Source of the DNA: Telluribacter roseus | Lineage (GTDB): Bacteria; Bacteroidota; Bacteroidia; Cytophagales; Spirosomataceae | Length of the DNA stretch: 64,000 bases | Assembly: GCF_017355915.2 (NCBI RefSeq) | Contig: NZ_JAFEUV020000003.1 | Location: 194,858-258,857 of the forward strand | Direction: 5' to 3' | Shown: piece by piece, positions 9,217 to 16,172 of the stretch | Position numbering within the stretch: position 1 is the first letter of the stretch | Layout of the letters: each line of letters begins with the position of its first letter | The notes under the pieces: generated by a model | The model's database searches: none | The model's input: the letters and a program-made list of their open reading frames with translations, nothing else | Told to the model about the DNA's origin: nothing | Translations under genes and position numbers: made by a program

Positions 9217-9333
9217 AACGTTGGAACGTTGGAAAAAACGTTGGAAAAAGTAGATTTCCAACGTAATGGAAGGGCTGGAAGAACGTTGGAAGTTGGAAAT
9301 TGCCTATATAGGGCTTTTCCAGTTTCCAACGTT
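9217..9333. repeat. Iteron cluster (AACGTTGGA), candidate replication origin or operator
   Basis: Direct copies of AACGTTGGA start at 9217, 9225, 9237 and 9282. An inverted copy ends the block (TCCAACGTT, 9325-9333), another inverted partial copy lies at 9257-9264 (TCCAACGT), and a half copy (GTTGGAA) follows 9291. The cluster fills the gap between the stop of the ATPase gene and the start of the primase-like gene. Such arrays are typical of Rep-bound origins or autoregulatory sites; which applies here is an inference. Confidence 0.75.
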
Positions 9334-9341
9334 ATTAGGGG

Positions 9342-10616
9342 CTATGAACCTGCCGGCCTGTAAGGATTGATTGCCTGGAGCCGATACACAACTTCTTTGC
9401 CCGCCTTCGCCTTGATCAAGCTGCAGGCCTGGCCATGCTCATTGTGCAAGGTGGTCTCTTCTTCTATGATCGTACTAAGGCGCTCACTAATGGTTCTTGC
9501 GGAGGACTGGAAATCCTCGCAAAGCTTTTTCATCAGTTCAGACTTAGGTAGGGGCTGTCCATCCCCCAGGTAAGCTTCCAGGAGCTCTACCAGGTCTTCC
9601 ACCTCAGCCTTATGCCTGCGCTTGTTTACTAGTTCGGACATGTCGGATGCATCTGCCAGTACAAGTCCCTTTGCCTCCTGGGAATATTTGATGTGGAAGG
9701 GATCCAGACGCTTTGTGCTGCGGCACTTCAGAAACTTTACCCGGATCAGGTCCGTATCGTTCTGACTAGCATCCTTTTCAAAACCTACCTGAATAACCGT
9801 AGAGGCCTTGTTCATGATCTCGGTTCCCAGGTGCCCCCGGGCCTTTTCACCTCCCGGATTTTCATGAATGAGAGCCAGGAAAGTAACATCATACTGGTTG
9901 ATGTAGAGATTCATCAGGTCTAGCAGCTGCATGCTGTCTTCGGTACGGTTGAAATCCCGGATGCAGTCCGTAATGACATCCAGTACTATGAAGATGTGCC
10001 TGTCGGGATGCTGCTCACGTGTAAAGTCCAGATACTCCTGCAAAGCATAAAAGCGCTGTCTCCGTTCAATATCCAGCAAGGAGATAAAGTCGAACTGTTC
10101 GGGCTGTTCTTCGATACTATACCCGGCTTTAAGCTGGATAGACTGCAAAGCATAGGGTAATTGTTCTTTCAGGTTACGCTCGGTATCCACGTACAGCACC
10201 CGGAAGTCTCTGGTGAAGTTCTTGGCAAAGCCCAGTAATTGGGTCTCATCCCCGGTCAGAGGATCTCTCAGCAGGAAGCAGGAACTGAGTACCTCAGCGA
10301 GCCGTGACTTATGAACACCCGCCTTGCCCTGGATGACATTAATCGTGTTGGGGAAGATCACTGGATCCGCACCACGCCTTATGATCGGCTTGGTAAACTC
10401 GATCCTGCGGGTTTTTGCCACTTTCAGCAGCAGCTGACTGTCCAGGATCTTTTGCAGGTTCTTACTGATCTTAGACTCTGCGGAGTTCTCATCCCTTATG
10501 GCCGGATCACTGAGAGTAGCTGTCCTTTCTTCTATATGGCTTTCTAATTCATTAAGTACAGTTAAATCAGCTTCCGAGCCAGAGTCGGTGTTTAGATTTT
10601 TATGTATATTTATCAT
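9342..10616 (-). CDS. RepA-like AAA ATPase / replicative helicase of the mobile element
   Basis: 424 residues. Walker A is GKAGVHKS at residues 97-104, with His in place of the usual second Gly, as in AAA_25/RepA-type ATPases. Walker B is HIFIVLDVITD (~200-210), followed by ALIHENPGGEKARGHLGTEI (~250-270), a typical sensor segment of hexameric RepA/DnaB-like ATPases. The C-terminal ~90 residues (VEDLVELLEAYLGDGQPLPK, SSARTISERLSTI) look like a winged-helix module. It probably loads or unwinds at the element's origin. It is read leftward from the leader-controlled promoter near 11050, behind a small ORF, and ahead of the iterons and the primase-like gene. I see no frameshift. Confidence 0.75.
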   Translation of the reverse strand: MINIHKNLNTDSGSEADLTVLNELESHIEERTATLSDPAIRDENSAESKISKNLQKILDSQLLLKVAKTRRIEFTKPIIRRGADPVIFPNTINVIQGKAGVHKSRLAEVLSSCFLLRDPLTGDETQLLGFAKNFTRDFRVLYVDTERNLKEQLPYALQSIQLKAGYSIEEQPEQFDFISLLDIERRQRFYALQEYLDFTREQHPDRHIFIVLDVITDCIRDFNRTEDSMQLLDLMNLYINQYDVTFLALIHENPGGEKARGHLGTEIMNKASTVIQVGFEKDASQNDTDLIRVKFLKCRSTKRLDPFHIKYSQEAKGLVLADASDMSELVNKRRHKAEVEDLVELLEAYLGDGQPLPKSELMKKLCEDFQSSARTISERLSTIIEEETTLHNEHGQACSLIKAKAGKEVVYRLQAINPYRPAGS

Positions 10617-10652
10617 TAGAAAAAAAATTAAGCATTACATCATTCCTGTTGT

Positions 10653-10680
10653 AAAGAGCGGCTTCCTATGGTCGCTCTTT
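10653..10680 (-). other. Hairpin between the small ORF and the ATPase gene
   Basis: AAAGAGCG at 10653-10660 pairs with CGCTCTTT at 10673-10680. It lies in the 69-bp gap between the 58-residue ORF and the ATPase start. It could be a weak terminator, an RNA processing site or a translation control element; it lacks a long U-run. Confidence 0.4.
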
Positions 10681-10685
10681 ATTGT

Positions 10686-10862
10686 TTATAGGCCCTCACT
10701 ACCTATCTGCTCTACGATTTGCCTATTGATAGGTATACTGCCATTCCTGCCTACTGATGCGTCTGAACTAGTTGAGCCTTTCCGGGCCTTGTCCTGTTGA
10801 GAGAAAGGCCTCACTCTTACCTTCTCCATGGAGCTGGTAGATGTTAGGACTTCTGATCTCAT
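10686..10862 (-). CDS. Small basic protein of the element's replication operon (58 aa)
   Basis: An ATG at 10862-10860 opens a 58-residue frame ending TAA at 10688-10686. It reads MRSEVLTSTSSMEKVRVRPF... and ends IPINRQIVEQIGSEGL. It is Ser/Arg-rich without a recognised domain. The ORF starts 29 nt after the intrinsic terminator of the leader and is followed by the ATPase gene in the same direction. Small accessory or excisionase-like proteins are common at this position in integrative elements, but nothing in the sequence proves that role. No ribosome-binding site is evident. Confidence 0.4.
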   Translation of the reverse strand: MRSEVLTSTSSMEKVRVRPFSQQDKARKGSTSSDASVGRNGSIPINRQIVEQIGSEGL

Positions 10863-10890
10863 GGTACTGACTGGTTTTGGAATAGTTTAG

Positions 10891-10930
10891 AAAAAGAAAA
10901 GGCCCGCATAGGTGGGATGAACTATACGGG
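10891..10930 (-). terminator. Intrinsic terminator inside the leader of the replication operon
   Basis: Minus-strand stem CCCGTAT...ATGCGGG (10930-10924 with 10909-10903, one G-U pair) followed directly by CCTTTTCTTTTT (10902-10891). Its place 29 nt upstream of the first ORF suggests conditional termination. Confidence 0.65.
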
Positions 10931-11040
10931 CGTGGCTGCCATCGAGGGCAACCAGTATCTTCGGCAATACATCGCGCTACATCCCATGACTGCGATGTAT
11001 TGCTATTCTCAATGATCGAATAAGTGGCTTCTCTTTCGAT
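10891..11040 (-). ncRNA. Candidate structured leader RNA / sRNA with four stem-loops
   Basis: Transcribed leftward from the -7 box at 11053-11046, the first ~150 nt can form four successive hairpins. (1) ATCGAA 11035-11040 with 11015-11020. (2) A perfect 12-bp stem GCAATACATCGC at 10992-11003 with 10964-10975. (3) GGTTGCC 10947-10953 with GGCAGCC 10934-10940 (one G-U). (4) A stem at 10924-10930/10903-10909 followed by the U-rich run CCUUUUCUUUUU. No ORF of note lies inside. It could be an attenuator for the replication operon or a free sRNA, analogous to small regulatory RNAs of other integrative elements. Confidence 0.55.
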
Positions 11041-11045
11041 AGAGG

Positions 11046-11064
11046 CAAATATAAGTGCACTTAT
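11046..11064 (-). promoter_or_regulatory. Leftward promoter with overlapping 14-bp palindromic operator
   Basis: TATATTTG on the minus strand (11053-11046) matches the Bacteroidota -7 consensus TAnnTTTG exactly. The perfect palindrome ATAAGTGCACTTAT (11051-11064) overlaps its upstream edge, where a bound repressor would block polymerase. The obvious candidate is the divergently encoded two-HTH regulator at 11271. The -33 element is weak (ATTTC-like). Confidence 0.5.
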
Positions 11065-11191
11065 CAGAAATTAACATACATGTAGGCAAAAATTATGTAT
11101 TTTCCATGATAGGAGTATATTACTGTCTGCTGCTGTCAGTGTTATATTATGGTAACATTTGCTGTATTAATAGCCAGTAATACGCCTCAGA

Positions 11192-11223
11192 TTTGACTAT
11201 TTTGTTATCTTTCGTTAACATTG
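11192..11223 (+). promoter_or_regulatory. Rightward promoter of regulator-integrase pair
   Basis: TTTG at 11192-11195, a 20-bp spacer, then TAACATTG at 11216-11223 (7 of 8 matches to TAnnTTTG). Initiation would fall near 11230, about 40 nt before the GTG start. Confidence 0.5.
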
Positions 11224-11270
11224 TAGCAGTATTTGTACTCCATGTTGTTACAATTTAGCAGGGACAAAAG

Positions 11271-12128
11271 GTGACAGATAAAAGCATTGCTGATAGCAGA
11301 CTGATCAGGGCTACTAAGATTAAAGTGTACATAGAGCAGTACACGGAAGGAAAACATAAAGCCTTCGCGGAACTGGTGGGTATCCTGCCTTCTAATTTAT
11401 CGCAGATGATCTCCGGCAGGCGTCCCATCTCCGATCGTATATGGCACCGGATCCACAGCCGCCTGGGGATAAAAGAAGTAGCAGCGCCCAGGGATGTACA
11501 GGGGGGGGGCAGCAGTCAATCAGCCGCTACGAATCACGAGGGAGAGCAGCTCAGAAAGTGGCTTATTGAACAGGGCATTGCTCAGAAGGAGCTGGCTGAA
11601 AAGCTTGGCGTTAGTACAGTAGCTGTCCACAACTACCTGAAGACAGAACACTTTCGGGCTGATACACTCAGAAGTATAACGGATGTCTTCGGTGTTTCTG
11701 AAAACGAGATTTTGGGACAAAGGAAAGATCAGCGGATACGGGAGGGCTATTTGCCGTTAGTAAAGGTTGGGCAGCGTAGAAATACGAAGTGGAAAGAACT
11801 AAGCTACTTATATGTAGGGGATAATTATAAAGAGGGGGGAGTGGTATTTGAACTTGGGCACGATGGATTGCAGTCCCCCTTTGCTCCGGGCTGGCAAGTC
11901 ATAGGTGTAGAGGTTGCTTCTGAACGCTACAAGTTCACAACGGGATTGGTAGCGGTGCAGTTTGATGATACGATCCAGATCCGCCGGATTCGTAGGAATG
12001 ACATTGTATCACATGGCTACCTGGTGCTGGAGTCTGATGATCCCAAAGGAGATATAATCACCGTATTGAAAGAGGATATTCAAAAACTGTGGACAATTAA
12101 TAGTATAATCAAAGGTACTTTGCAATAG
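11271..12128 (+). CDS. Element repressor: two HTH domains plus S24-like C-terminus
   Basis: 285 residues, GTG start. The first XRE-type HTH is at ~20-60 (FAELVGILPSNLSQMISGR), the second at ~95-150 (IAQKELAEKLGVSTVAVHNY). The C-terminal ~130 residues resemble the S24/LexA-CI fold (LVLESDDPKGDIITVLKEDI), but I see no convincing Ser-Lys autocleavage dyad, so SOS-type self-cleavage is doubtful. It probably keeps the element quiescent by binding the palindrome at 11051-11064. A run of nine G's (11501-11509) lies in the linker between the HTH domains and could make expression slip-prone. The integrase starts 2 bp after its stop, so the two are cotranscribed. Confidence 0.75.
   Translation: MTDKSIADSRLIRATKIKVYIEQYTEGKHKAFAELVGILPSNLSQMISGRRPISDRIWHRIHSRLGIKEVAAPRDVQGGGSSQSAATNHEGEQLRKWLIEQGIAQKELAEKLGVSTVAVHNYLKTEHFRADTLRSITDVFGVSENEILGQRKDQRIREGYLPLVKVGQRRNTKWKELSYLYVGDNYKEGGVVFELGHDGLQSPFAPGWQVIGVEVASERYKFTTGLVAVQFDDTIQIRRIRRNDIVSHGYLVLESDDPKGDIITVLKEDIQKLWTINSIIKGTLQ
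11501..11509 (+). repeat. G9 homopolymer inside the repressor gene
   Basis: Nine consecutive G's encode the GGG linker between the two HTH domains. A one-base slip would cut the protein after the first HTH. Direct evidence of length variation is not available from one sequence. Confidence 0.8.
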
Positions 12129-12130
12129 TA

Positions 12131-13441
12131 ATGGTAGGAGGTTCATTCAAGTTTATTCTACGGGATAGACCCAATGAAGACGGTACACATACAGTTCGGC
12201 TGCGCTACGCTTACAACCAGAAGGATTACAAAAGAAATACGAACGTACGTGTAAAACCTAGAGAGTTCTATCCCAAAGGGACGCTGAGTAAGGCTAACTG
12301 GATAAGGCCCAGCAACTCGAATTATGCTATTCATAACGCTACATTGAAGGCCATTTTTGAAAGTGCATTAAAGGCATATAATAAGCTTCTGGAGCTAGAA
12401 ATAGAGCCTACAGTAGAGAATGTAAAGAATGCGCTGAAGGGATCATTGGATGCACTTGAGCCAGAAGAGGTACAGGAAGGGTGTTACCTGGAGTATTTTC
12501 AAAATGCTATTGAGCTGATGCGCCAGGAGCCGCAGCATCGGCGTACGGCCATGAACTATGAGGCGATCTACAATAAGTTTAAGGAGTTTGTCGGTAAAGA
12601 TCGACTACCTTTCTCCCAGCTCACTCCAAAGCTGATAAGAGACTATGAACTGTGGGAGTTACAGCGCAATGGACGTACCACCGTTAGTAAATCGCTGCAA
12701 CGTATGAACAAGATTTTTAAGGATGCTGCCAAAGAAGAATTACCCGGTACCGAAAAGAATCCATTCCGCAACATCAAGCTGTCCTTTGAATCAAGGGAGA
12801 AGGAAAAGCTCGAGCTGGAAGACTTTTACAAGCTGGGGGAATTGGAGCTTGATCCAGGTAAGAAGGAGTACCACGTCAGAAATCTATTCATGTTCCTCTT
12901 CTATGCACATGGAATGCGGATTGGAGATGCCTTGACGTTGAAGGGGCAGGACATTAGGGAAAGTAACGGTATATATACTATTTACTACAAGATGGAGAAG
13001 ACTAATAATAGGGTAGAAGTAGAAATACCCTTTCCAGCTTTAAGTTTCATAGGGGAATACTTACAGTCGAAGAAGTATAACAAGTTCCTGTTTCCATTTC
13101 TCAATAATAGCCTCGATTTTTCCGATCACTGTTTCCGATCCCGGCAGATAGAAGCGAAAACAGCCTATATAAATAAAGTTTTAAAGCAATTAGCTAAGAA
13201 GGCAGGGTTAATCAAGGGATATAACGATGCAGGTGAGCCTGAATTTAAAAATCTTAGCTGTCACGTAGCCAGGCATAGTTTTGCAGACCTGGCAAGGAGG
13301 AAGGGAATTGACCTCTATGTGATCAGCAAGGCCCTGCGACATAGCAGCGTTAAGATTACGGAGCAATACCTCTCATCGTTTGATGCAAAGGCCGTCAATT
13401 CAATCAATCATATCTATGAAGATGGTCCTAAAAAGGCTTGA
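12131..13441 (+). CDS. int: Tyrosine site-specific integrase
   Basis: 436 residues, usual length for Bacteroidota phage/ICE integrases. The N-terminal arm-binding domain is at ~1-60 (FILRDRPNEDGTHTVRLRY), the SAM-like core-binding domain at ~115-215. The catalytic domain carries Arg263 (HGMRIGDALTL), His378 and Arg381 (HVARHSF), His404 (LRHSSVKIT) and the nucleophile Tyr413 (EQYLSSF), so it appears active. It integrates and excises the element by recombination at att sites. It starts 2 bp after the repressor gene and is followed by a tandem 12-bp repeat and, 180 bp on, a terminator. Confidence 0.92.
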   Translation: MVGGSFKFILRDRPNEDGTHTVRLRYAYNQKDYKRNTNVRVKPREFYPKGTLSKANWIRPSNSNYAIHNATLKAIFESALKAYNKLLELEIEPTVENVKNALKGSLDALEPEEVQEGCYLEYFQNAIELMRQEPQHRRTAMNYEAIYNKFKEFVGKDRLPFSQLTPKLIRDYELWELQRNGRTTVSKSLQRMNKIFKDAAKEELPGTEKNPFRNIKLSFESREKEKLELEDFYKLGELELDPGKKEYHVRNLFMFLFYAHGMRIGDALTLKGQDIRESNGIYTIYYKMEKTNNRVEVEIPFPALSFIGEYLQSKKYNKFLFPFLNNSLDFSDHCFRSRQIEAKTAYINKVLKQLAKKAGLIKGYNDAGEPEFKNLSCHVARHSFADLARRKGIDLYVISKALRHSSVKITEQYLSSFDAKAVNSINHIYEDGPKKA

Positions 13442-13445
13442 AAAG

Positions 13446-13469
13446 TGGGGCCATAAATGGGGCCATAAA
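13446..13469 (+). repeat. Tandem 12-bp repeat after the integrase
   Basis: TGGGGCCATAAA occurs twice head to tail (13446-13457, 13458-13469), five bases after the integrase stop codon. Short direct repeats here often serve as integrase arm sites near an attachment end. No second copy was found near the presumed left end. Confidence 0.6.
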
Positions 13470-13620
13470 TTTTTATCTTCCTGTTATAGATATTGTAACA
13501 TGAAAGGCCCTAAATGAGCTAAAAACGAGGATTTGTGAAATAAGCCTTTACACAAGTTATCACAGTTATAACTCCGTCGGGGTCACATTTTGAACATGAG
13601 GTACTATGAGGTACCACAGA

Positions 13621-13654
13621 AAAACCGCCTGATTTTTACAGTCAGGCGGTTTTT
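13621..13654 (+). terminator. Intrinsic terminator
   Basis: AAAACCGCCTGA (13621-13632) pairs with TCAGGCGGTTTT (13642-13653) and a T-run follows. It probably ends the regulator-integrase transcript or a neighbouring chromosomal transcript, and could act bidirectionally. Confidence 0.8.
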
Positions 13655-13868
13655 TGTTTACTATAAGTGTCAGTAATAGGAGGAAATATTCAGCAAAGTT
13701 CCGTAAGCCTGTATTGCTTAGAGGCTACTGTATGGTGCCTTTGAAATATTATTATGTATCTGGTGATCAGTTTTGTATAGTATGTGATGGGTGTTTACAA
13801 CTATCTATATAGCCCGAGGGTCTATTTAGATAATTAATAGTTTAGTATACATCCCTATTCTGTCTGTG

Positions 13869-14153
13869 ATGAAAGATAAATCAATGGCTGACCTGTTGGA
13901 CATGGCATTCTCTATGAAAGCCTTAAAACTTTGCGGCAAGATCGTCGCTGTTACTATTATTACGCTCTGTACGGTAGGAGCTTTGCCAGCTATCCTTGCC
14001 GGTATGGTAGGTCTGGGCATAGCAGCTCTGGCGGTTCAGGTCTGCCTGATCTGGCTGATTATGGGGGCTCCCAGGTTTTGGCAAAAGCATCAGTTCAATA
14101 GCCTTCCAGCATCTGCCACTCTGGAACAACAACTGGAACAACAAATTGTATAG
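13869..14153 (+). CDS. Small membrane protein of unknown function
   Basis: 94 residues from the ATG at 13869 (an in-frame GTG precedes it). Residues ~22-66 contain one long or two short hydrophobic segments (IVAVTIITLCTVGALPAIL, GLGIAALAVQVCLIWLIM), followed by PRFWQKH and a polar tail ending EQQLEQQIV. A decayed paralogue with the same VQV-LI...PRFW core lies at 34577-34895. Monocistronic, with its own terminator at 14182-14211. No function can be assigned. Confidence 0.6.
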   Translation: MKDKSMADLLDMAFSMKALKLCGKIVAVTIITLCTVGALPAILAGMVGLGIAALAVQVCLIWLIMGAPRFWQKHQFNSLPASATLEQQLEQQIV

Positions 14154-14181
14154 TAACCCTTCCTTGATGTTTATTTGGCTG

Positions 14182-14211
14182 AGCCAGGCTATAGTAGGCC
14201 TGGCTTTTTTT
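14182..14211 (+). terminator. Intrinsic terminator
   Basis: AGCCAGGC (14182-14189) pairs with GCCTGGCT (14198-14205) and a T7-8 run follows. It closes the small membrane protein gene. Confidence 0.85.
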
Positions 14212-14352
14212 GTCCTCAGCCTTAGGGCCAGGGTTACCCCATCGGGCGTACCTGGGGTACTACAGGATTGTCGCTGCTTCACAATAGAAAAACAGGGCCC
14301 GAAGGACCGAAAGGGTGGGGAGCTGGATTAGAGAGATACCTACTACTTAAAC

Positions 14353-14385
14353 AAAAAGGCCGCCTATGCACGGGCGACCTTTTTA
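14353..14385 (-). terminator. Terminator of the DUF808 gene
   Basis: AAAAAGGCCGCC / GGGCGACCTTTTT hairpin with flanking A and T runs on both sides, 20 bp past the minus-strand stop at 14406. Confidence 0.7.
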
Positions 14386-14405
14386 CTTTATATCAATCCA
14401 GACTA

Positions 14406-15350
14406 TTAATGCGCGGTCTTTGCTTCTGAACGCTTGAATAGTTTGCTGCCCAGGGTTACAAATTGTGCTATCACCGCTCCCAGTAGTACACCGCCCAGCG
14501 CTAGTACCAGTACCTTTACCAGCCACGCTACCACGGGCACACTAGCCAGGGAGTGCTCTAGTGCCTCCAGCGGGTGGTGCAGAAATGGCAGACCGTGCGC
14601 AATGATTTCGGCTCCTACCCACAGCATGGCCGCCGTACCTACATAACCCAATATGGTCAGGAACTTTGGCATCGACTTCACCAGGCCGCGCCCGATCTTC
14701 TGGGTGGTCGGGCTGAATCTTTCCTGCGCCATGTGCACGCCAATGTCATCTGCTTTGACGATCAGGGCCACAAACCCATATACCGCAACGGTAATAAAGA
14801 TGGCAACCGTCAGCAGCACCACGATCTGGGTGACCAGGGGGCTATCGGTAACCGTGGCATAGGCAATGGCCATGATCTCGGCCGAAAGGATCAAGTCGGT
14901 TCGTACGGCGCTGGTGACCCGCTCTTTCTCCAGCTCCTGCGGAGTTATTACTTTCATATCTTCGGTGGGCTCATCATCCGGTGCGTGGTGAGATTTGCTG
15001 AAAATGGAATGCACCTTTTCGTAGCCCTCAAAGCACAGAAACGCACCACCTATCATAAGTATGTAAGGTATAATGGCCGGAGCAAAGTACCCGAGCAGCA
15101 GGGCTGCCGGCCCTAGTATAAGCACCTTGTTGATGAGCGACTTTTTAGCGATCTGGTAAATGATGGAGAGCTCGCGCTTTGGATCGAGACCCACCACATA
15201 CTTAGGCGTTACGGCTGTATCGTCGATCACGATGCCGGAAACTTTGCCCGTTGTTTTAGCCACCTGCGTCGGAACGTCATCGAGGCTTGCCGCACTGACT
15301 TTGACCAGTGCCGCCACATCATCTAAAAGTGCGAGAAGACCTGTCGCCAT
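14406..15350 (-). CDS. DUF808 family inner-membrane protein (YedI-like)
   Basis: 314 residues, family-typical length. The N-terminus MATGLLALLDDVAALVKVSA with TGKVSGIVIDDTAVTPKYVVG is the hallmark of the DUF808/YedI family. About six or seven hydrophobic segments follow (ILGPAALLLGYFAPAIIPYI, LILSAEIMAIAYATV, IFITVAVYGFVALI, FLTILGYVGTAAMLWVG, VLVLALGGVLLGAVIAQF). A polar loop at ~125-150 contains HHAPDDEP. The biochemical role of the family is unknown. Monocistronic and leftward, with its own terminator. Confidence 0.9.
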   Translation of the reverse strand: MATGLLALLDDVAALVKVSAASLDDVPTQVAKTTGKVSGIVIDDTAVTPKYVVGLDPKRELSIIYQIAKKSLINKVLILGPAALLLGYFAPAIIPYILMIGGAFLCFEGYEKVHSIFSKSHHAPDDEPTEDMKVITPQELEKERVTSAVRTDLILSAEIMAIAYATVTDSPLVTQIVVLLTVAIFITVAVYGFVALIVKADDIGVHMAQERFSPTTQKIGRGLVKSMPKFLTILGYVGTAAMLWVGAEIIAHGLPFLHHPLEALEHSLASVPVVAWLVKVLVLALGGVLLGAVIAQFVTLGSKLFKRSEAKTAH

Positions 15351-15656
15351 TATATAGAGTTTAGTTTAAGTTTGAATTAGGCTCATGCTGACTCATACTA
15401 CTGAATAACTGTGCCAGCACTTTTTTCCACGATCCGAATGTAAGCGAAAGACGTGGGATTGCAATTGCAGGGGAATCGTAATGTAGAAAAATTTAGATGA
15501 GGTGGTGTGGGCGGAGGGGCTTTTACCCGAAAGTAGACCTGTATCTTCGGGTTGTATACGTGCAGGAAACGCTACGTCATTGTACTAAGCAATCACCAAA
15601 AATGCAGCCAGCAGGGGATGATCCTGTGGCTGCATTCAGTGGTAGGAGAAATGTCC
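15351..15656. other. Intergenic stretch between DUF808 and AhpD-like genes
   Basis: Presumably holds the promoter of the DUF808 gene; no consensus promoter, repeat or RNA could be recognised. Confidence 0.4.
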
Positions 15657-16097
15657 CTACTGTGGTATCTCCAGCCGGGTACTTACCGCTATTCTGTTCC
15701 AGGCATTGATAATAACTACTGCCATGATTACCTGGGCTATGTACCCTTCGTCAAAGATGGCCCTGGCCCTGCTATACGTCTCCTCCGACAACCCATGCTG
15801 GTGGATCAGCGTGACTTCTTCTGTGATGGCCAAAAGTACCTTCTCTTCCGGCGAAAACAGGTTGGTTTCCCGCCAGGCGTTCAGAAGAAAAATGCGCTGA
15901 CTGGATTCCCCGTTCCTGAGGGCATCTTTGGTGTGCATATCAAGGCAGAAGGCACACCCGTTTATCTGAGAGGCCCTGATCTTGATCAGCTCCTTGTGTG
16001 CTTTGGGTAGTTGCGTAGAGGCCAGGTACCCTTCCAGTCCATACATGGCTTTGGCTGCCTGCGCCTGTGTTTCCATTATGTTTATGCGCTTTTCCAT
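15657..16097 (-). CDS. Carboxymuconolactone decarboxylase / AhpD-like protein
   Basis: 146 residues from the ATG at 16097 (MEKRINIMETQAQ); an upstream in-frame start would read through the C9 tract and is unlikely. The CAFCLDMH motif gives the CxxCxxxH site of AhpD-like alkylhydroperoxidases, which reduce peroxides or partner proteins through a thiol relay. The family context (LPKAHKELIKIRASQINGC) is typical. It lies 75 bp downstream of a Crp/Fnr-type regulator in the same direction, so the pair is probably a redox-response unit. Confidence 0.88.
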   Translation of the reverse strand: MEKRINIMETQAQAAKAMYGLEGYLASTQLPKAHKELIKIRASQINGCAFCLDMHTKDALRNGESSQRIFLLNAWRETNLFSPEEKVLLAITEEVTLIHQHGLSEETYSRARAIFDEGYIAQVIMAVVIINAWNRIAVSTRLEIPQ

Positions 16098-16139
16098 TTG
16101 CTGTGTTATTTGTTTAATGATCAATGACACAACAAAGGT

Positions 16140-16148
16140 GGGGGGGGG
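16140..16148 (-). repeat. G9/C9 homopolymer upstream of the AhpD-like gene
   Basis: Nine G's on the plus strand (C9 on the coding strand), about 43 bp before the start codon and 25 bp after the upstream regulator's stop. Length change could alter spacing in the intercistronic region. Confidence 0.7.
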
Positions 16149-16172
16149 AGCGACCAATCTTCTTAAACTGGT

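Larger units (their letters stand above)
7729..13470. mobile_element. Compact integrative element with replication module (IME/phage-satellite-like)
   Basis: Approximate extent. Rightward: repressor (11271) and tyrosine integrase (12131, 2 bp apart). Leftward, divergent: 58-residue ORF, RepA-like ATPase and DUF6371 primase-like protein. An iteron cluster lies at 9217-9333 and a structured leader at 10891-11053. A tandem 12-bp repeat just after the integrase stop resembles recombinase arm sites. No relaxase, coupling protein, capsid or terminase gene is visible, so it would depend on a helper for transfer. The ends were not mapped: no pair of attachment-site direct repeats or tRNA target was identified, so the outer limits are uncertain. 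Confidence 0.65.
13442..13868. other. Intergenic region to the right of the integrase
   Basis: Holds the tandem repeat and the terminator listed separately. The segment ACTCCGTCGGGGTCACATTTTG (in two parts: ACTCCGTCGG, GGTCACATTTTG; from about 13571) looks like the sort of sequence found at gene 3' ends and might be part of the right attachment site, but no tRNA fold or second copy was found. No gene is seen. Confidence 0.4.

Noticed and set aside
10498-10800. Plus-strand 100-codon ORF overlapping the ATPase start
   Set aside because: It runs antisense to the ATPase N-terminus and the small ORF; composition is not protein-like.
7729-13470. Full prophage or conjugative element
   Set aside because: No structural, terminase, relaxase or type IV secretion gene is present in this interval.
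13540-13600. Possible tRNA or tmRNA 3' end as attachment target
   Set aside because: No cloverleaf or T-arm could be folded, and no second copy was found at the left end.
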